A DNA stretch of 64,000 bases from Saprospiraceae bacterium (GCA_021299835.1 JAJTER010000024.1:1-64000); one strand, 5' to 3'; shown: positions 38,784-48,487, counted from the first letter of the stretch. Translations and numbers: made by a program. Notes: a model not told the origin generated them from the sequence alone.

Positions 38784-38834
38784 GGACAATCCTCTTTTCC
38801 TTTGATGCAAGGAAAGGAGGATTGTCCTTTTTTT
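38784..38834 (+). terminator. Intrinsic terminator after the BNR protein gene
   Basis: A 19-bp stem (38784-38802 with 38809-38827, one G-T pair), loop TGATGC, then TTTTTTT. It is among the strongest hairpins in the window and separates this operon from the DUF1080 operon. Confidence 0.9.
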
Positions 38835-38849
38835 GTCCTTTCCTTTTTA

Positions 38850-38857
38850 TATATTTG
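38850..38857 (+). promoter_or_regulatory. Promoter -7 box of the DUF1080/cytochrome operon
   Basis: TATATTTG, a full TAnnTTTG match, 30 bp before the ATG at 38887. A TTTG at 38832-38835 is too close to be a normal -33 box and belongs to the terminator tail. Confidence 0.6.
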
Positions 38858-38886
38858 TATATCAAATTTTAACAAAACAATTGTAA

Positions 38887-40677
38887 ATGGAAAAGATTTT
38901 TTGGGTATGCTTATTTTGGATACCAATGACCTTGAATGCTCAGGAATATATCCCTCTTGAAGATTTATCTTTCTTTAAATCTACTGGGAAAACAAATTGG
39001 AAATTAGCTAAGGATGCTTCCGCTGATCTTTCAAAAAAAGATATATTTACGCTTACACCTGGTACGGGTGTATTGGTGAATCTACCTTCTGAAGGTAATA
39101 TGTCAAATCTTCATTCAGCAAAAGAATATGGAGACGTTGACATAAGCTTTGATTTTATGATGTCCGCTCATTCTAATTCCGGCTTTTATTTGCAGGGTAG
39201 ATATGAGGTTCAATTATTGGATTCATGGGGTGTTTTAAATCCAACGACGGCCGATTGTGGTGGTATATATCAGAGATTCAAGCAAGGTCCTCCCCTTGTA
39301 ACCTACGAAGGTTATGCTCCCAGGGTAAACGCTTGTCTGGCTCCCGGCTTATGGCAACACATAGATATTTCTTTTCAAGCGCCAAGGTTTGATGGTAATG
39401 GAAAAAAAATATCCGATGCAAAAATGATTCAAATTAAGCTTAACGGTGCCGTCATTCATGAAAACGTAAACCTTAGCGGTCCCACAGGAGGTTCAATTTC
39501 TGAAAAGGAAACTGAAAAAGGACCTTTTGTCATACAAGGAGATCACGGTTCTGTGGCTTTCAGACATTTCAGTGTGAAAGACCTGAGCGACAAACCCGCC
39601 TATTTAGATCCTGTTAATTATCAGGTTTATTTTGGAGAATTCAAAGGTCGCGAAGAATTATCAGCTAAGAAACCTGAAGTAACAGCAACTACAGATAAGC
39701 TTACCTGGGATCTTACTTCAAATACTTCTCAATTCGCAAATAGCATAAAAACAATGCTAAATATTCCTACCGCCGGAGAACATAGAATTGAATTTGAAAT
39801 TAAAGGAAAGTATTTTATTCAGATAAATGGCAAGGAGGTTTATGCAGAACCTAAAGAGGAAGATAATAATCGAAGAACTCTTATCCTTAACTTGCCGGCA
39901 GGAAAGGTTCCGTTTGAAATTATTCAAATTAAAACAGATAAAAGGGTTAATAATACTTTGGGATTTTGGATAAGCGGTCCAAATTTCAGGAATACCCCCC
40001 TTCATGGCACAGGCTCTTATCTATCTGCATCGACTAGTGAAGAAATTTCCCTTGATGCAAGTACTCCCAGAGTATTTCGTTCTTTCATGGATGTAATGAA
40101 AAATGGTAAAAGGATAAAAAGAGTGGTCCATGCCGTAAATGTGGGAAGTCCTGACAAATTGCATTACACCTTTGACCTGGATAATGCCAATATCGTTCAG
40201 ATATGGAAAGGAAACTTTTTAAATACAACCCCAATGTGGGATGATCGTGGTGATGGTTCGTCCAGACCTTTAGGTGCTGTTTTAACGCTTTCTCCCAATG
40301 CTTTTTTTACCAGTAAATCGACTGTTTTTAGTCAGGATAATTTAGGTGAAAATCTATTGATAAAAGGCTATGAACTTGATAATGAAGATATTCCAACCTT
40401 TAATTATTTGCTTGACGGTGCTGATATTCTTGACAAAACCATTTTGGTTAATAAAAAGCATTTCCAAAGAACGCTGACAATAAAAAATCCTAATCCCAAT
40501 CAGATTTGTCGACTTGCCGTGGGTAGTGACATAATAAAAACCGGGGAAAACAGATATCTTATAGATGGGAGTGCCTATTATATCGAAGTCTCGGGAGCAA
40601 CGATTGAAACGGGAGATAATCAAAAAGCATTGGTTATTCCAGCTTCAGACAAAGTTCAATATTCAATTATTTGGTAA
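38887..40677 (+). CDS. Exported DUF1080 protein (3-keto-disaccharide hydrolase family)
   Basis: 596 residues with a short signal peptide (to about NAQ, residue 19). Residues 25-235 are the DUF1080 LamG-like sandwich: DISFDFMMSAHSNSGFYLQG, YEVQLLDSWG, CGGIYQRF, GLWQHIDISFQAP, GPFVIQGDHGSVAFRHF. The family includes periplasmic enzymes that cleave 3-keto-glycosides made by GMC-type oxidases. The C-terminal 350 residues add a beta domain that fits carbohydrate recognition (HRIEFEIKGKYFIQINGKEV). The cytochrome c gene starts 18 bp downstream, so both act together in the periplasm. The substrate sugar is not readable. Confidence 0.85.
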   Translation: MEKIFWVCLFWIPMTLNAQEYIPLEDLSFFKSTGKTNWKLAKDASADLSKKDIFTLTPGTGVLVNLPSEGNMSNLHSAKEYGDVDISFDFMMSAHSNSGFYLQGRYEVQLLDSWGVLNPTTADCGGIYQRFKQGPPLVTYEGYAPRVNACLAPGLWQHIDISFQAPRFDGNGKKISDAKMIQIKLNGAVIHENVNLSGPTGGSISEKETEKGPFVIQGDHGSVAFRHFSVKDLSDKPAYLDPVNYQVYFGEFKGREELSAKKPEVTATTDKLTWDLTSNTSQFANSIKTMLNIPTAGEHRIEFEIKGKYFIQINGKEVYAEPKEEDNNRRTLILNLPAGKVPFEIIQIKTDKRVNNTLGFWISGPNFRNTPLHGTGSYLSASTSEEISLDASTPRVFRSFMDVMKNGKRIKRVVHAVNVGSPDKLHYTFDLDNANIVQIWKGNFLNTTPMWDDRGDGSSRPLGAVLTLSPNAFFTSKSTVFSQDNLGENLLIKGYELDNEDIPTFNYLLDGADILDKTILVNKKHFQRTLTIKNPNPNQICRLAVGSDIIKTGENRYLIDGSAYYIEVSGATIETGDNQKALVIPASDKVQYSIIW

Positions 40678-40695
40678 ATCATCAATGACCATAAA

Positions 40696-42633
40696 ATGAA
40701 AAGCAATCTTTTAATTCTACTTTTTTTATATTCATTTTCTGTTTTTGCTCAAGATCCAACAGAAAACGATTACTACAGAATAGCAAAAATATCTATTCCT
40801 GAGGGAATTATTCTGGAGGCAGGCGGCATGGCAACCATGTCAAATGGTAATGTTGTCGTATCCTCCAGGCGGGGTGATGTTTACATTGTCGAGAATCCAT
40901 ATTCCACAAAGCCCTATTTCCGGAAATTTGCTACTGGCTTACATGAAATATTAGGCTTAGCCATTAAGGACGACGTTATTTATTGTGCTCAGCGAGGTGA
41001 ATTAACACGCCTGGTTGACAAAAATAGAGATGGAAAAGCAGACAAATACGAAACTGTTTATTCCTGGCCCATCTCTGGTCATTACCATGAATATTCTTAC
41101 GGACCCAAAATAGGACCCGATGGTTCCTTTTATGTGACGGCGAATGTTGCCTTTGGCAGTTCTGACTGGTGGGCGGGAAAATCACTTGTTCCATGGAGAG
41201 GTTGGACGATGAAAATTAGTGCTGACGGTAAAATGGAGCCTTTTGCTGCCGGCATGCGCTCTCCCTGTGGTATTGGAATGATTAACGGCGATTTTTTTTA
41301 TGGTGATAATCAAGGGGATTGGCAAGGTTCTGGTTTCATATCTCATGTGGAAAAAGGGGACTTTTTAGGGCATCCAGCTTCTCTTGCTTGGGCTGATAAA
41401 CCTAATTCACCTGTAAAAATGAGAAAAGAAGAAATTTTTGCTATGGTAGATCCACGTGATAATCCGAGAGTTAAGCCAGAATATGTTGAAAAGGAAGCGC
41501 TACCTCAAACTACTATTTTTGATATGAGTAAAGCGATACCTGGAAAAGGCATAAAACCACCCGCAGTTTGGCTTCCTCATGGAGTTTTAGGCGTTTCTAC
41601 CTCTGAAATCATTGCCGATGAAACCCAGGGTGGATTCGGTCCATTTTCAGGTCAACTTTTTGTTGGTGATCAGGGAATGTCAAAAATCGCCAGGGTTTTT
41701 CTTGAAAAAGTAAATGGCCAATATCAAGGTGCTGCCTTCGATTTTCGCTCAGGATTCAGATCAGGTGTATTGAGAATGTCCTGGGGAAATGACCATAGCT
41801 TATTTGTTGGTGGAACAAATAGAGGTTGGGGATCTATTGGAAATGAGGCATTTGGCTTGGAAAGACTCATTTTTACAGGAAAAATGCCATTTGAAATGAA
41901 ATCAGTAAAAGCTATGCCTGATGGATTTGAGATTGAGTTTACCCTTCCTGTGAATAAAAAATTAGCCGCTGATGTTAATAATTATGACGTCAGTAGCTTT
42001 ACCTATAAATATCATCCTGTATATGGCAGCCCTATGGTTAACATAGGTGAAAATCCTGTAAGAGGTGCTATCGTTTCAGAAGATGGCCTGAAGGTGAGAA
42101 TTGTTGTGGATGCACTTAGAGCAGGTTATATTCATGCGGTAGTGCCTGAAGGCGTTCTCTCTCAAAATGAAAACTTACCGTTATTACATAAGACAGCATA
42201 CTATACCCTAAACGCTATTCCTTCCGGGAGTAAAGCTAATGTCACGCTGGTAACACCAAAATCAAAAGCAGAAAGAGAAAGAATTGACGCAGGGAAACAG
42301 GTAAATTCTCCCGATAATCAAATGAAAGAGGCAGCTCCTAAAGGAACACCAAAACCAAGTACTTCTTCTAGTACAGTTATTTCTGATAAAGAGGCAATGG
42401 CCTTGTTAACAAAGCATACCTGTGTTGCATGTCATAAGGATAAAGAACGTGCGGTTGGTCCTTCTTTTGCCGATATTGCTAAACGTAAATATACAGTAGC
42501 TCAAATGGAGGCTTTAATTGTGGCACCAAAGCCAGAAAATTGGCCTGATTATGCCACGCCTATGGCGCCAATGGGACATGTTCCACGCACCGATATCCGT
42601 AAACTTGCCGCCTGGATTAATACCAGAAAATAA
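40696..42633 (+). CDS. Exported propeller-cytochrome c fusion
   Basis: 645 residues: a signal peptide (to FSVFAQ), a six-bladed NHL/sorbosone-dehydrogenase-like propeller (about 25-420; GLAIKDDVIYCAQRGELTRL, GMRSPCGIGMINGDFFYGDN), a small beta domain, a low-complexity linker, and a C-terminal monohaem cytochrome c. The haem site is CVACH (C576, C579, H580) with a likely Met ligand in ATPMAPMGHV. The family is common beside DUF1080 and GMC genes in Bacteroidota and Planctomycetota. Here it could accept electrons from the GMC oxidoreductases encoded elsewhere in the window. A terminator lies 10 bp past the stop. Confidence 0.87.
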   Translation: MKSNLLILLFLYSFSVFAQDPTENDYYRIAKISIPEGIILEAGGMATMSNGNVVVSSRRGDVYIVENPYSTKPYFRKFATGLHEILGLAIKDDVIYCAQRGELTRLVDKNRDGKADKYETVYSWPISGHYHEYSYGPKIGPDGSFYVTANVAFGSSDWWAGKSLVPWRGWTMKISADGKMEPFAAGMRSPCGIGMINGDFFYGDNQGDWQGSGFISHVEKGDFLGHPASLAWADKPNSPVKMRKEEIFAMVDPRDNPRVKPEYVEKEALPQTTIFDMSKAIPGKGIKPPAVWLPHGVLGVSTSEIIADETQGGFGPFSGQLFVGDQGMSKIARVFLEKVNGQYQGAAFDFRSGFRSGVLRMSWGNDHSLFVGGTNRGWGSIGNEAFGLERLIFTGKMPFEMKSVKAMPDGFEIEFTLPVNKKLAADVNNYDVSSFTYKYHPVYGSPMVNIGENPVRGAIVSEDGLKVRIVVDALRAGYIHAVVPEGVLSQNENLPLLHKTAYYTLNAIPSGSKANVTLVTPKSKAERERIDAGKQVNSPDNQMKEAAPKGTPKPSTSSSTVISDKEAMALLTKHTCVACHKDKERAVGPSFADIAKRKYTVAQMEALIVAPKPENWPDYATPMAPMGHVPRTDIRKLAAWINTRK

Positions 42634-42642
42634 AAAATTAAA

Positions 42643-42675
42643 ACGAGGCTGTCTAAAAAGATAGCCTCGTTTTTT
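42643..42675 (+). terminator. Intrinsic terminator after the cytochrome gene
   Basis: Arms ACGAGGCTGTC (42643-42653) and GATAGCCTCGT (42660-42670), loop TAAAAA, then a T-run. All 11 positions pair, one as G-T. Confidence 0.88.
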
Positions 42676-42774
42676 ATGCAACTTTATACTTTGAGCTAAC
42701 AGGGACGCTTTTGACGCGGTGTTTGCAGGGTTCTGCACAGTGTTTCGCAGGGGCGAGCGGGTAATTGCGAGTAG

Positions 42775-42794
42775 AGACGCGATGCTTCGCGTCT
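42775..42794. repeat. Perfect GC-rich hairpin (REP-like)
   Basis: AGACGCGA, loop TGCT, TCGCGTCT. No T-run follows, so it is not a terminator. It is much richer in GC than the surrounding DNA and resembles interspersed REP-like hairpins of other Bacteroidota chromosomes. The flank 42700-42800 is also unusually GC-rich and non-coding. Confidence 0.6.
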
Positions 42795-42952
42795 TCCCCC
42801 CGATAGGTCTTATTTTTATATCAATCCCTAACACGCGATGCTGAATCAGGATCCTCTGCATTCTAAGGATTACCGTTTTTTCGTAGAAATCAGTATCAGG
42901 GCTATTTTTAAAGAATTGTTAAATCTGTAAACTTTTTTTAGGACGGGTCATT

Positions 42953-43184
42953 ATTCTAATACAAATTTACAATGTCCATGCCCCCCCTGGGGTCACACGT
43001 CTATAGCCCATCATGCCCCCGGCGGCACAAATTTTCACAAAATCCCCATCATGCCCCTGGCGGCACAAATCTCCACAAATATTTTAGAGCATTAAAAATA
43101 GTCCTAATACAAATTCACCCTGCCCATGACCCCTCCAGGGTCACACGTCTATACCTCATCATGCCCTAGGCGGCACAAATCTCC
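42953..43184. repeat. GC-rich intergenic repeat cluster
   Basis: Two copies of an approximately 84-bp unit (42953-43038 and 43101-43184) share CTAATACAAATT, GGGTCACACGTCTATA and CATCATGCCC..GGCGGCACAAAT. A partial third copy (43043-43076) holds only the last element. In the second copy the central hairpin is GACCC/GGGTC and in the first CCCC/GGGG, so the stem is kept while bases change. No open frame is plausible. It is not a CRISPR, as repeats differ and spacers are irregular. Together with 42775-42794 it fills most of the 560-bp gap between the cytochrome and arsM genes. Confidence 0.75.
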
Positions 43185-43193
43185 TTATTTTTT

Positions 43194-44327
43194 TTATAAA
43201 ATCACTGGTTTTTCTGCATAGACCGTTACACTGAAAATACCTGTGTTTCCATTTTTAAAATCCTCCAGTGCTGCGTTATCAAGATATTTACTCAAAATAT
43301 CATCAGGAATAATAATGGGTTTTTCCTTTTGTACGGAAATATTTAAGAAGCCATTGGTTGAAATGAGCGCTAGGTAATCCTCTTTTTGAATAGCCCCCGC
43401 AACGCAACCTGCATACATTTCAGCATCCTTTTGTAAATTTTCCGGCAATTCCCCAATGAGCACCACATCAGAAATACTGAAATGTCCGCCGGGCTTCAAT
43501 ACCCGGTAAATTTCTTTGATGACCCCTTCTTTGTTTGGTACCAAATTGAGGACACAATTGCTAACCACCACATCGGCAACATTTGATTCAACAGGCATCT
43601 CCTCGATATCACCTTGCAAAAAATGCACATTAGTAAATCCAAGCTTTTTTGCATTAATTCTCGCCTTTTCTATCATGGCTGTCGTGAAGTCAATACCAAT
43701 AACATTCCCTGTTTCACCAACTTCTTCCCTAGCAATAAAACAATCATTTCCTGCACCACTTCCTAAATCAATCACCGTATTTCCTTTTTGAATTTTTGCA
43801 TATTGTGTTGGTAATCCACAGCCCAAACCCAAATCAGCGTCAGGATTATATCCTAATAGATCAGTGTAATCATCGGTCATAATATTATACACTTCCGTAG
43901 AGCAGCCTCCTGCGCCACAACAAGAAGATTGATTAACCTCTTTTTCTTGCAAAGCAATTTCACTGTATTTTTGCTTCACAATCTCCTTGAGTTGAACATC
44001 CGTTTTCATTTTCCCTAAATTAAAATGTTTGAAAAAATCATTCCATAATACTTGTACCTGCTCCCATTTTTGGTCGTCGATACAGTAACAAACTTTAGTG
44101 CCTTCAATGTCACCTTTTATTAATCCAACCGATTTTAATTCTTTTAAATGTTGAGAAACTGTACTCTGAGCAAGGGGCAATTCATCTACAATATCCCCGC
44201 AAATACAAGTATTTCTTGCTTTCAGTAAGTTAAGGATGGCTATTCTCGCCGGATGAGCTAATGCTTTGGCGTATTTAGCAATCTCAATTTCTGTTTGAAT
44301 AAAATCAGTCGGTTTGGCAGCAATCAT
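43194..44327 (-). CDS. arsM: ArsR-ArsM fusion: arsenic-responsive repressor joined to arsenite methyltransferase
   Basis: 377 residues. Residues 1-105 are a complete ArsR/SmtB winged helix with the As(III) site CIC (C41, C43), recognition helix [15 protein letters not shown], and a further CYC at 80-82. Residues 107-377 are a complete ArsM: it begins MKTDVQLKE, the normal ArsM start, carries SCCGAGGC (136-142), GLGCGLP, the SAM loop [17 protein letters not shown] and YAGCVAGA, the conserved Cys set for arsenite binding. The product would methylate As(III) using SAM. The two are usually separate neighbouring genes in this phylum; here no stop separates them. Met107 could also serve as an internal start. 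A perfect operator-like palindrome is upstream. Confidence 0.9.
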   Translation of the reverse strand: MIAAKPTDFIQTEIEIAKYAKALAHPARIAILNLLKARNTCICGDIVDELPLAQSTVSQHLKELKSVGLIKGDIEGTKVCYCIDDQKWEQVQVLWNDFFKHFNLGKMKTDVQLKEIVKQKYSEIALQEKEVNQSSCCGAGGCSTEVYNIMTDDYTDLLGYNPDADLGLGCGLPTQYAKIQKGNTVIDLGSGAGNDCFIAREEVGETGNVIGIDFTTAMIEKARINAKKLGFTNVHFLQGDIEEMPVESNVADVVVSNCVLNLVPNKEGVIKEIYRVLKPGGHFSISDVVLIGELPENLQKDAEMYAGCVAGAIQKEDYLALISTNGFLNISVQKEKPIIIPDDILSKYLDNAALEDFKNGNTGIFSVTVYAEKPVIL

Positions 44328-44338
44328 AAGGCATTTGT

Positions 44339-44362
44339 ATTAATCGTAAAATTACGATTAAT
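44339..44362. promoter_or_regulatory. ArsR operator (11-2-11 inverted repeat)
   Basis: Arms ATTAATCGTAA (44339-44349) and TTACGATTAAT (44352-44362) around AA, a perfect palindrome 12 bp before the fusion gene ATG. Its form (ATCGTAA..TTACGAT) fits ArsR/SmtB binding sites, so autorepression relieved by arsenite is likely. Confidence 0.8.
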
Positions 44363-44434
44363 ATTTGAAAATGTCAATACAATGAAAAAAATCTTTCAAA
44401 AAGGATGACGCCTAAAAGAGGTAGGAATTCAAAC

Positions 44435-46339
44435 TCAGGATTCTGCCAATACAATTAAAAAGTCCCCTTGTTCAAACTGTATAGATTTTGATTTTAGTGG
44501 ATTCAACACTATACCAAATCTACCATTATCATATTCTTTTTGACTTAGCTTTCTATAACCAATAGCGGTATGTCCCATTTTTGAAGCACTTTCTATCACC
44601 TGGTAAAAATCCGTGGGTTGATGGACATCTAAATACTCCTCCACCGGATTCAGGTAAATCTCTGCCCCTTCATCATTAAATAAAGAATCATATACTTTTT
44701 CCAGATCTTTATTTTCAGCAATTTGCGTCATTAAAAGACTCAGAAGATTATCACTAACGATAAAATCATCTGCTTTGGCCACCTCTGCCAATTCTCTGTT
44801 TTGAACATCCAGCATTTCCGATACCACTGAAAAATCCTTACCTGATTTTTCAGAAATATCGCGAAGATGAACAAGACAAATTAGGGTAATAGCATCGGAG
44901 ATTTGAATACTCCCCTTATCCATATAACTTAAAACAATAATATGATTAAATGATTCAATTCGTAACTCGTCCAAAGTATTTCTATCATTGATATTACCAT
45001 GTTGAAAGTAGAGGGTAATATTTTGAAGCTCCTCAGACAGCAAGGTAAGGGAATCTTTGACATCCTCAATTTCACCCAAAATACTCACGGAAGAACCTTT
45101 GACAACATAATGATCTAATTCTTCAATAATTTTCTTTCCTTTACGATTCCAACCTAAAATCAAGGTAGTTTCCAGTTCTTTCTCTCTTTTAGCAGCCGGT
45201 ATGAAGTTTACAGGTAATATTTCTTTAGGAATGAGCAATCTGTTAATTTTACTATCATCCTCAGCGATTAAAATGATTTGATCATCCTTTTCAACCAAAT
45301 AATTCATATCTGGATTGAGTAATACCTCCTTATTTGCTGTAAAGATTCCCATTACACAAGAGTCTTCGAAAGAATATAAACATTGTTTAAAAGTCATTCC
45401 TGGAATTCCATGATCTGAATAAAAATAAATTTCATCTCCTTCAAATTGCAATAAATCTGAATAAATAATACTTAGTCCTGACTGTCGACAGGTTTGAGCA
45501 GTTAATCTGGAAATTAGATCTGAAGAAAAGACATACGAAACCTCTTTTCCACCTACTAAATTGGCTACTTGCCTATTTTCATTATCTTTAATTTCTGCAA
45601 CAATATGATAGGGCTCTTTTTTCCTGTTCTTATTTCCAGTAATACTTAAAACAGATTTAATAACTTGATTATCAGGATTTTCTTCATTTTCAGGACTTAG
45701 AAGGATAATAGATTTTGCTTCATTATAATTTACCATTAACAAGTCGCGTAAATCCAATGGATTACCGCTGCGAACAATAATTTTAGATGTTTTAGTGTCT
45801 GAAATTTTAGATCGAATATCATCTTCCATTTCCACTTTATCTTTATCAGCAAGTACAACAATGACTGCTTTTTTATTACTTTCATTTGCGAGACACAACT
45901 CAGAAATAACGGAATAAATCATAGAGCTATACCCTAAAATCAAGGTATGATTGGTTTCAATAACTTTTGATTTACCCTTTCTTAGATTGGAAATACTTTC
46001 ATCAATTCCACTTGATATAGAGCCAATCAAGGAAGAGAAAATAAATAAACCTGCGATAGTTATGAGTAGCATAAAGAGTCGGAAAGCCCAACCTTCGTCA
46101 CCAGTCACCGTTCCGGCGTCCAGCACTCTCATTAAGCTTTGCCACATACCTTCAGTCAAATCAAAAGGTTCATTTTCTATTGGATTTGCACTTAATCCAA
46201 ATATAAAAAGAAGGATACCTGCTAAGATTACTAATAGAAACGTGACCAGAGCCAACCAGGAAATAATGGCGATTGGACCATTTGAGAGGGTATTATCAAA
46301 ATTATACCTTAATTTTTCTTTAAAGCTTGCCTTTGTCAT
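44435..46339 (-). CDS. CASTOR/POLLUX-type cation channel with RCK domains
   Basis: 634-residue inner-membrane protein. Hydrophobic helix at about 22-48, pore-region segment LMRVLDAGTVTGDEGW (69-84), second helix at about 86-108, then a large cytosolic part with two Rossmann-like RCK/TrkA-N units: HTLILGYSSMIYSVISELC (about 131) and TTLILGWNRKGKKIIEEL (about 365). Bacterial relatives of the plant CASTOR and POLLUX channels have this layout; they conduct K+ or Ca2+ gated by ligands at the RCK ring. It is alone on the minus strand, divergent from the TonB receptor. Ion selectivity is not readable from the sequence. Confidence 0.83.
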   Translation of the reverse strand: MTKASFKEKLRYNFDNTLSNGPIAIISWLALVTFLLVILAGILLFIFGLSANPIENEPFDLTEGMWQSLMRVLDAGTVTGDEGWAFRLFMLLITIAGLFIFSSLIGSISSGIDESISNLRKGKSKVIETNHTLILGYSSMIYSVISELCLANESNKKAVIVVLADKDKVEMEDDIRSKISDTKTSKIIVRSGNPLDLRDLLMVNYNEAKSIILLSPENEENPDNQVIKSVLSITGNKNRKKEPYHIVAEIKDNENRQVANLVGGKEVSYVFSSDLISRLTAQTCRQSGLSIIYSDLLQFEGDEIYFYSDHGIPGMTFKQCLYSFEDSCVMGIFTANKEVLLNPDMNYLVEKDDQIILIAEDDSKINRLLIPKEILPVNFIPAAKREKELETTLILGWNRKGKKIIEELDHYVVKGSSVSILGEIEDVKDSLTLLSEELQNITLYFQHGNINDRNTLDELRIESFNHIIVLSYMDKGSIQISDAITLICLVHLRDISEKSGKDFSVVSEMLDVQNRELAEVAKADDFIVSDNLLSLLMTQIAENKDLEKVYDSLFNDEGAEIYLNPVEEYLDVHQPTDFYQVIESASKMGHTAIGYRKLSQKEYDNGRFGIVLNPLKSKSIQFEQGDFLIVLAES

Positions 46340-46426
46340 AATTATCTAAAGTTTAACTAAATGTAGTAAAATTATTAATTCTCACAATTTAAATCAGGTT
46401 AATTTGTAGAATTATTATTTTTAGAA

Positions 46427-48487
46427 ATGAAAAAAACAACCAACCTTCAACGTCTTACCTTTTTAGGTCTTCTTTTTATAGTTAAACCTTTATTTTCACA
46501 AAATAATGCAACTTCAAGTGTACCGGATAGTTTAATATCTCTTGACCTTAATGAGGTCATTTTTACGGGTAAAAAATTGAAATCCAATGTTTTTAATACG
46601 GCGGAATCCATATCCATCCTTCATTCAAAAGCACTTTCCTTAAATTCCCAGCGAAATACACCTGAGTTATTAAATGAAGCACCAGGAGTATTTCTTCAAA
46701 AGACAAATCATGGTGGAGGTTCTGCGTTTCTAAGAGGTTTAACTGGCAATCAAGTATTATATTTAATTGATGGCATTAGGATAAATAATGCCATTACCCG
46801 TTATGGCCCCAATCAATATTTGAACACCATTGATCGGTTTAGCTTAGAAAGAATTGAGATTGTTCGTGGTTCTGGTTCTGTACTTTTTGGCTCTGACGCA
46901 ATAGGTGGTGTAATAAATATGTTGAGTATAAATCCAGATGTAAATCAACAAAAGGCGTTATCTGGTAAAATTTCTACCAGAATAGGCTCTAACCATCTGG
47001 AAGAAAGTTTAAATGGAAGAATAAGTTATAAAAATAAGGAAAGTTGGTTGACCTCGGGCATCACAACCCGTTCCTTTGGTGATTTGATTGGCGGAAAAAA
47101 CACCAAGTTACAGCATCCCAGTGGCTATGACGAATTTTGCTATGACGTAAAAACTAATATACAAATTAACAAAAGGCATACGATTCAAGGTCTTTTACAG
47201 TACGTCCACCAAAAAGATGTGCCGGTTTATCATAAATATATATTGGAAAATTTTGCCCTTAATAAAATGGATCCTCAAAAAAGGAGTCTGGCGTATGTCG
47301 GTTATACTTACACTCCTGAAAAAGGATTTATCCAAAACATAAAATTCACTCCCAATATCCAGCAAGTCGCAGAGAGCAGATGGAGTAAAAAAAATAACAG
47401 CAACCTGACTACGATTGAAAATGATACAGTAGAAATATTTGGTGTATTGACTGAATTGAATACCTTAAAAAATATAGGGGATTGGAAATGGTCGGGAAGT
47501 CATGGATTTGACCTTTATCATGACAAAGTAAACAGTAATAGGATTCAAATGTATGATAATAATACGCCTATATTTAAAAGGGGACTTTATCCTGATGATG
47601 CTACGCAAATCAGTTATGCTTTTTTTACCAACCAACATATCGAAAAAAATAAATTTCAGGTAACCCTGGGAAATCGTATCCAGTTCCTTTCCTTACAAAT
47701 TCCCATTGACAATGGGCAGATTATAAATATTCAACCCAAGGCATGGGTAGGAAATTTTTATGTAGCACAATCCATATTACCGAAATTAAAATTGATTTAC
47801 GGGTTAAATACCGGATTTAGAGCACCAAATATAGATGATTTAGGTAGCCTGGGCATTGTAGATTTCAGATATGAGATACCCAACTATGAATTAAGACCTG
47901 AAAAATCGGCACAAATACAAATAGGTTACAAATGGAATGGACCTAAATTTAACTGGGAAACCTATACTTATTATAATCGCCTGAAGGACATTGTCGTACG
48001 AAACAAGAAAGGAAATGAAACAATAGATGGTTACCCAGTTTACATCAAGGAAAATGCAGAAAACGGTTATATTATGGGTTTGGAGACAAATTTTCAATAT
48101 ATCCTGGGCAGATCCTTACAATTGACAGGTAGCCTTACCTATACCTATGGACAAAATACAAGTAAGAAAGAACCTATTAGAAGAATCCCTCCACTTTTTG
48201 GTTATGTCAATATTCAATATCAAAAGGAGAAATATTGGGCTAAATTATTTTTTCAACTGGCTGGTAAACAGCAAAGGCTTGCCGCCGGCGATATTTCTGA
48301 CAATAGGATTGGCCGCTTGGGAACGCCCGGCTGGAGCGTAATCAATATATCCAATGGATTCAATTTCAAAAAAATAGATATAAATCTTACGCTCCAGAAT
48401 GTATTGGACAAGGATTATAAATTCCATGGATCTGGAATTAATGGCGTTGGCAGATCCTTAATTCTTGAATTTAGCTGGTCCATTTGA
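46427..48487 (+). CDS. TonB-dependent outer-membrane receptor
   Basis: 686 residues with signal peptide (ends near KPLFSQ), TonB-box-like LDLNEVIFTGKK, plug domain (about 46-165: TPELLNEAPGVFLQKTNHGG, LYLIDGIRINNA, IEIVRGSGSVLFGSDAIGG) and a 22-strand barrel ending in a terminal aromatic-type strand (LILEFSWSI). It lacks the CarboxypepD_reg N-terminal domain of SusC proteins and no SusD partner is present, so a siderophore, metal or vitamin ligand is more likely than a polysaccharide. No riboswitch seen upstream; TTAATTTG at 46400-46407 is a 7-of-8 promoter box. Its 3' end overlaps the convergent YncE/phosphatase gene by 30 bp. Confidence 0.88.
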   Translation: MKKTTNLQRLTFLGLLFIVKPLFSQNNATSSVPDSLISLDLNEVIFTGKKLKSNVFNTAESISILHSKALSLNSQRNTPELLNEAPGVFLQKTNHGGGSAFLRGLTGNQVLYLIDGIRINNAITRYGPNQYLNTIDRFSLERIEIVRGSGSVLFGSDAIGGVINMLSINPDVNQQKALSGKISTRIGSNHLEESLNGRISYKNKESWLTSGITTRSFGDLIGGKNTKLQHPSGYDEFCYDVKTNIQINKRHTIQGLLQYVHQKDVPVYHKYILENFALNKMDPQKRSLAYVGYTYTPEKGFIQNIKFTPNIQQVAESRWSKKNNSNLTTIENDTVEIFGVLTELNTLKNIGDWKWSGSHGFDLYHDKVNSNRIQMYDNNTPIFKRGLYPDDATQISYAFFTNQHIEKNKFQVTLGNRIQFLSLQIPIDNGQIINIQPKAWVGNFYVAQSILPKLKLIYGLNTGFRAPNIDDLGSLGIVDFRYEIPNYELRPEKSAQIQIGYKWNGPKFNWETYTYYNRLKDIVVRNKKGNETIDGYPVYIKENAENGYIMGLETNFQYILGRSLQLTGSLTYTYGQNTSKKEPIRRIPPLFGYVNIQYQKEKYWAKLFFQLAGKQQRLAAGDISDNRIGRLGTPGWSVINISNGFNFKKIDINLTLQNVLDKDYKFHGSGINGVGRSLILEFSWSI

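Noticed and set aside
42953-43184. CRISPR array
   Set aside because: Only two and a half imperfect units of about 84 bp, no regular spacers and no cas genes.
44435-46339. K+ uptake TrkA regulatory subunit
   Set aside because: The two N-terminal helices with a pore-like segment and the double RCK layout fit a CASTOR/POLLUX-type channel better than a soluble TrkA.
48458-48487. Gene truncation where the TonB receptor and phosphoesterase overlap
   Set aside because: Both proteins end normally (terminal barrel strand; charged tail); it is a plain convergent 30-bp overlap.
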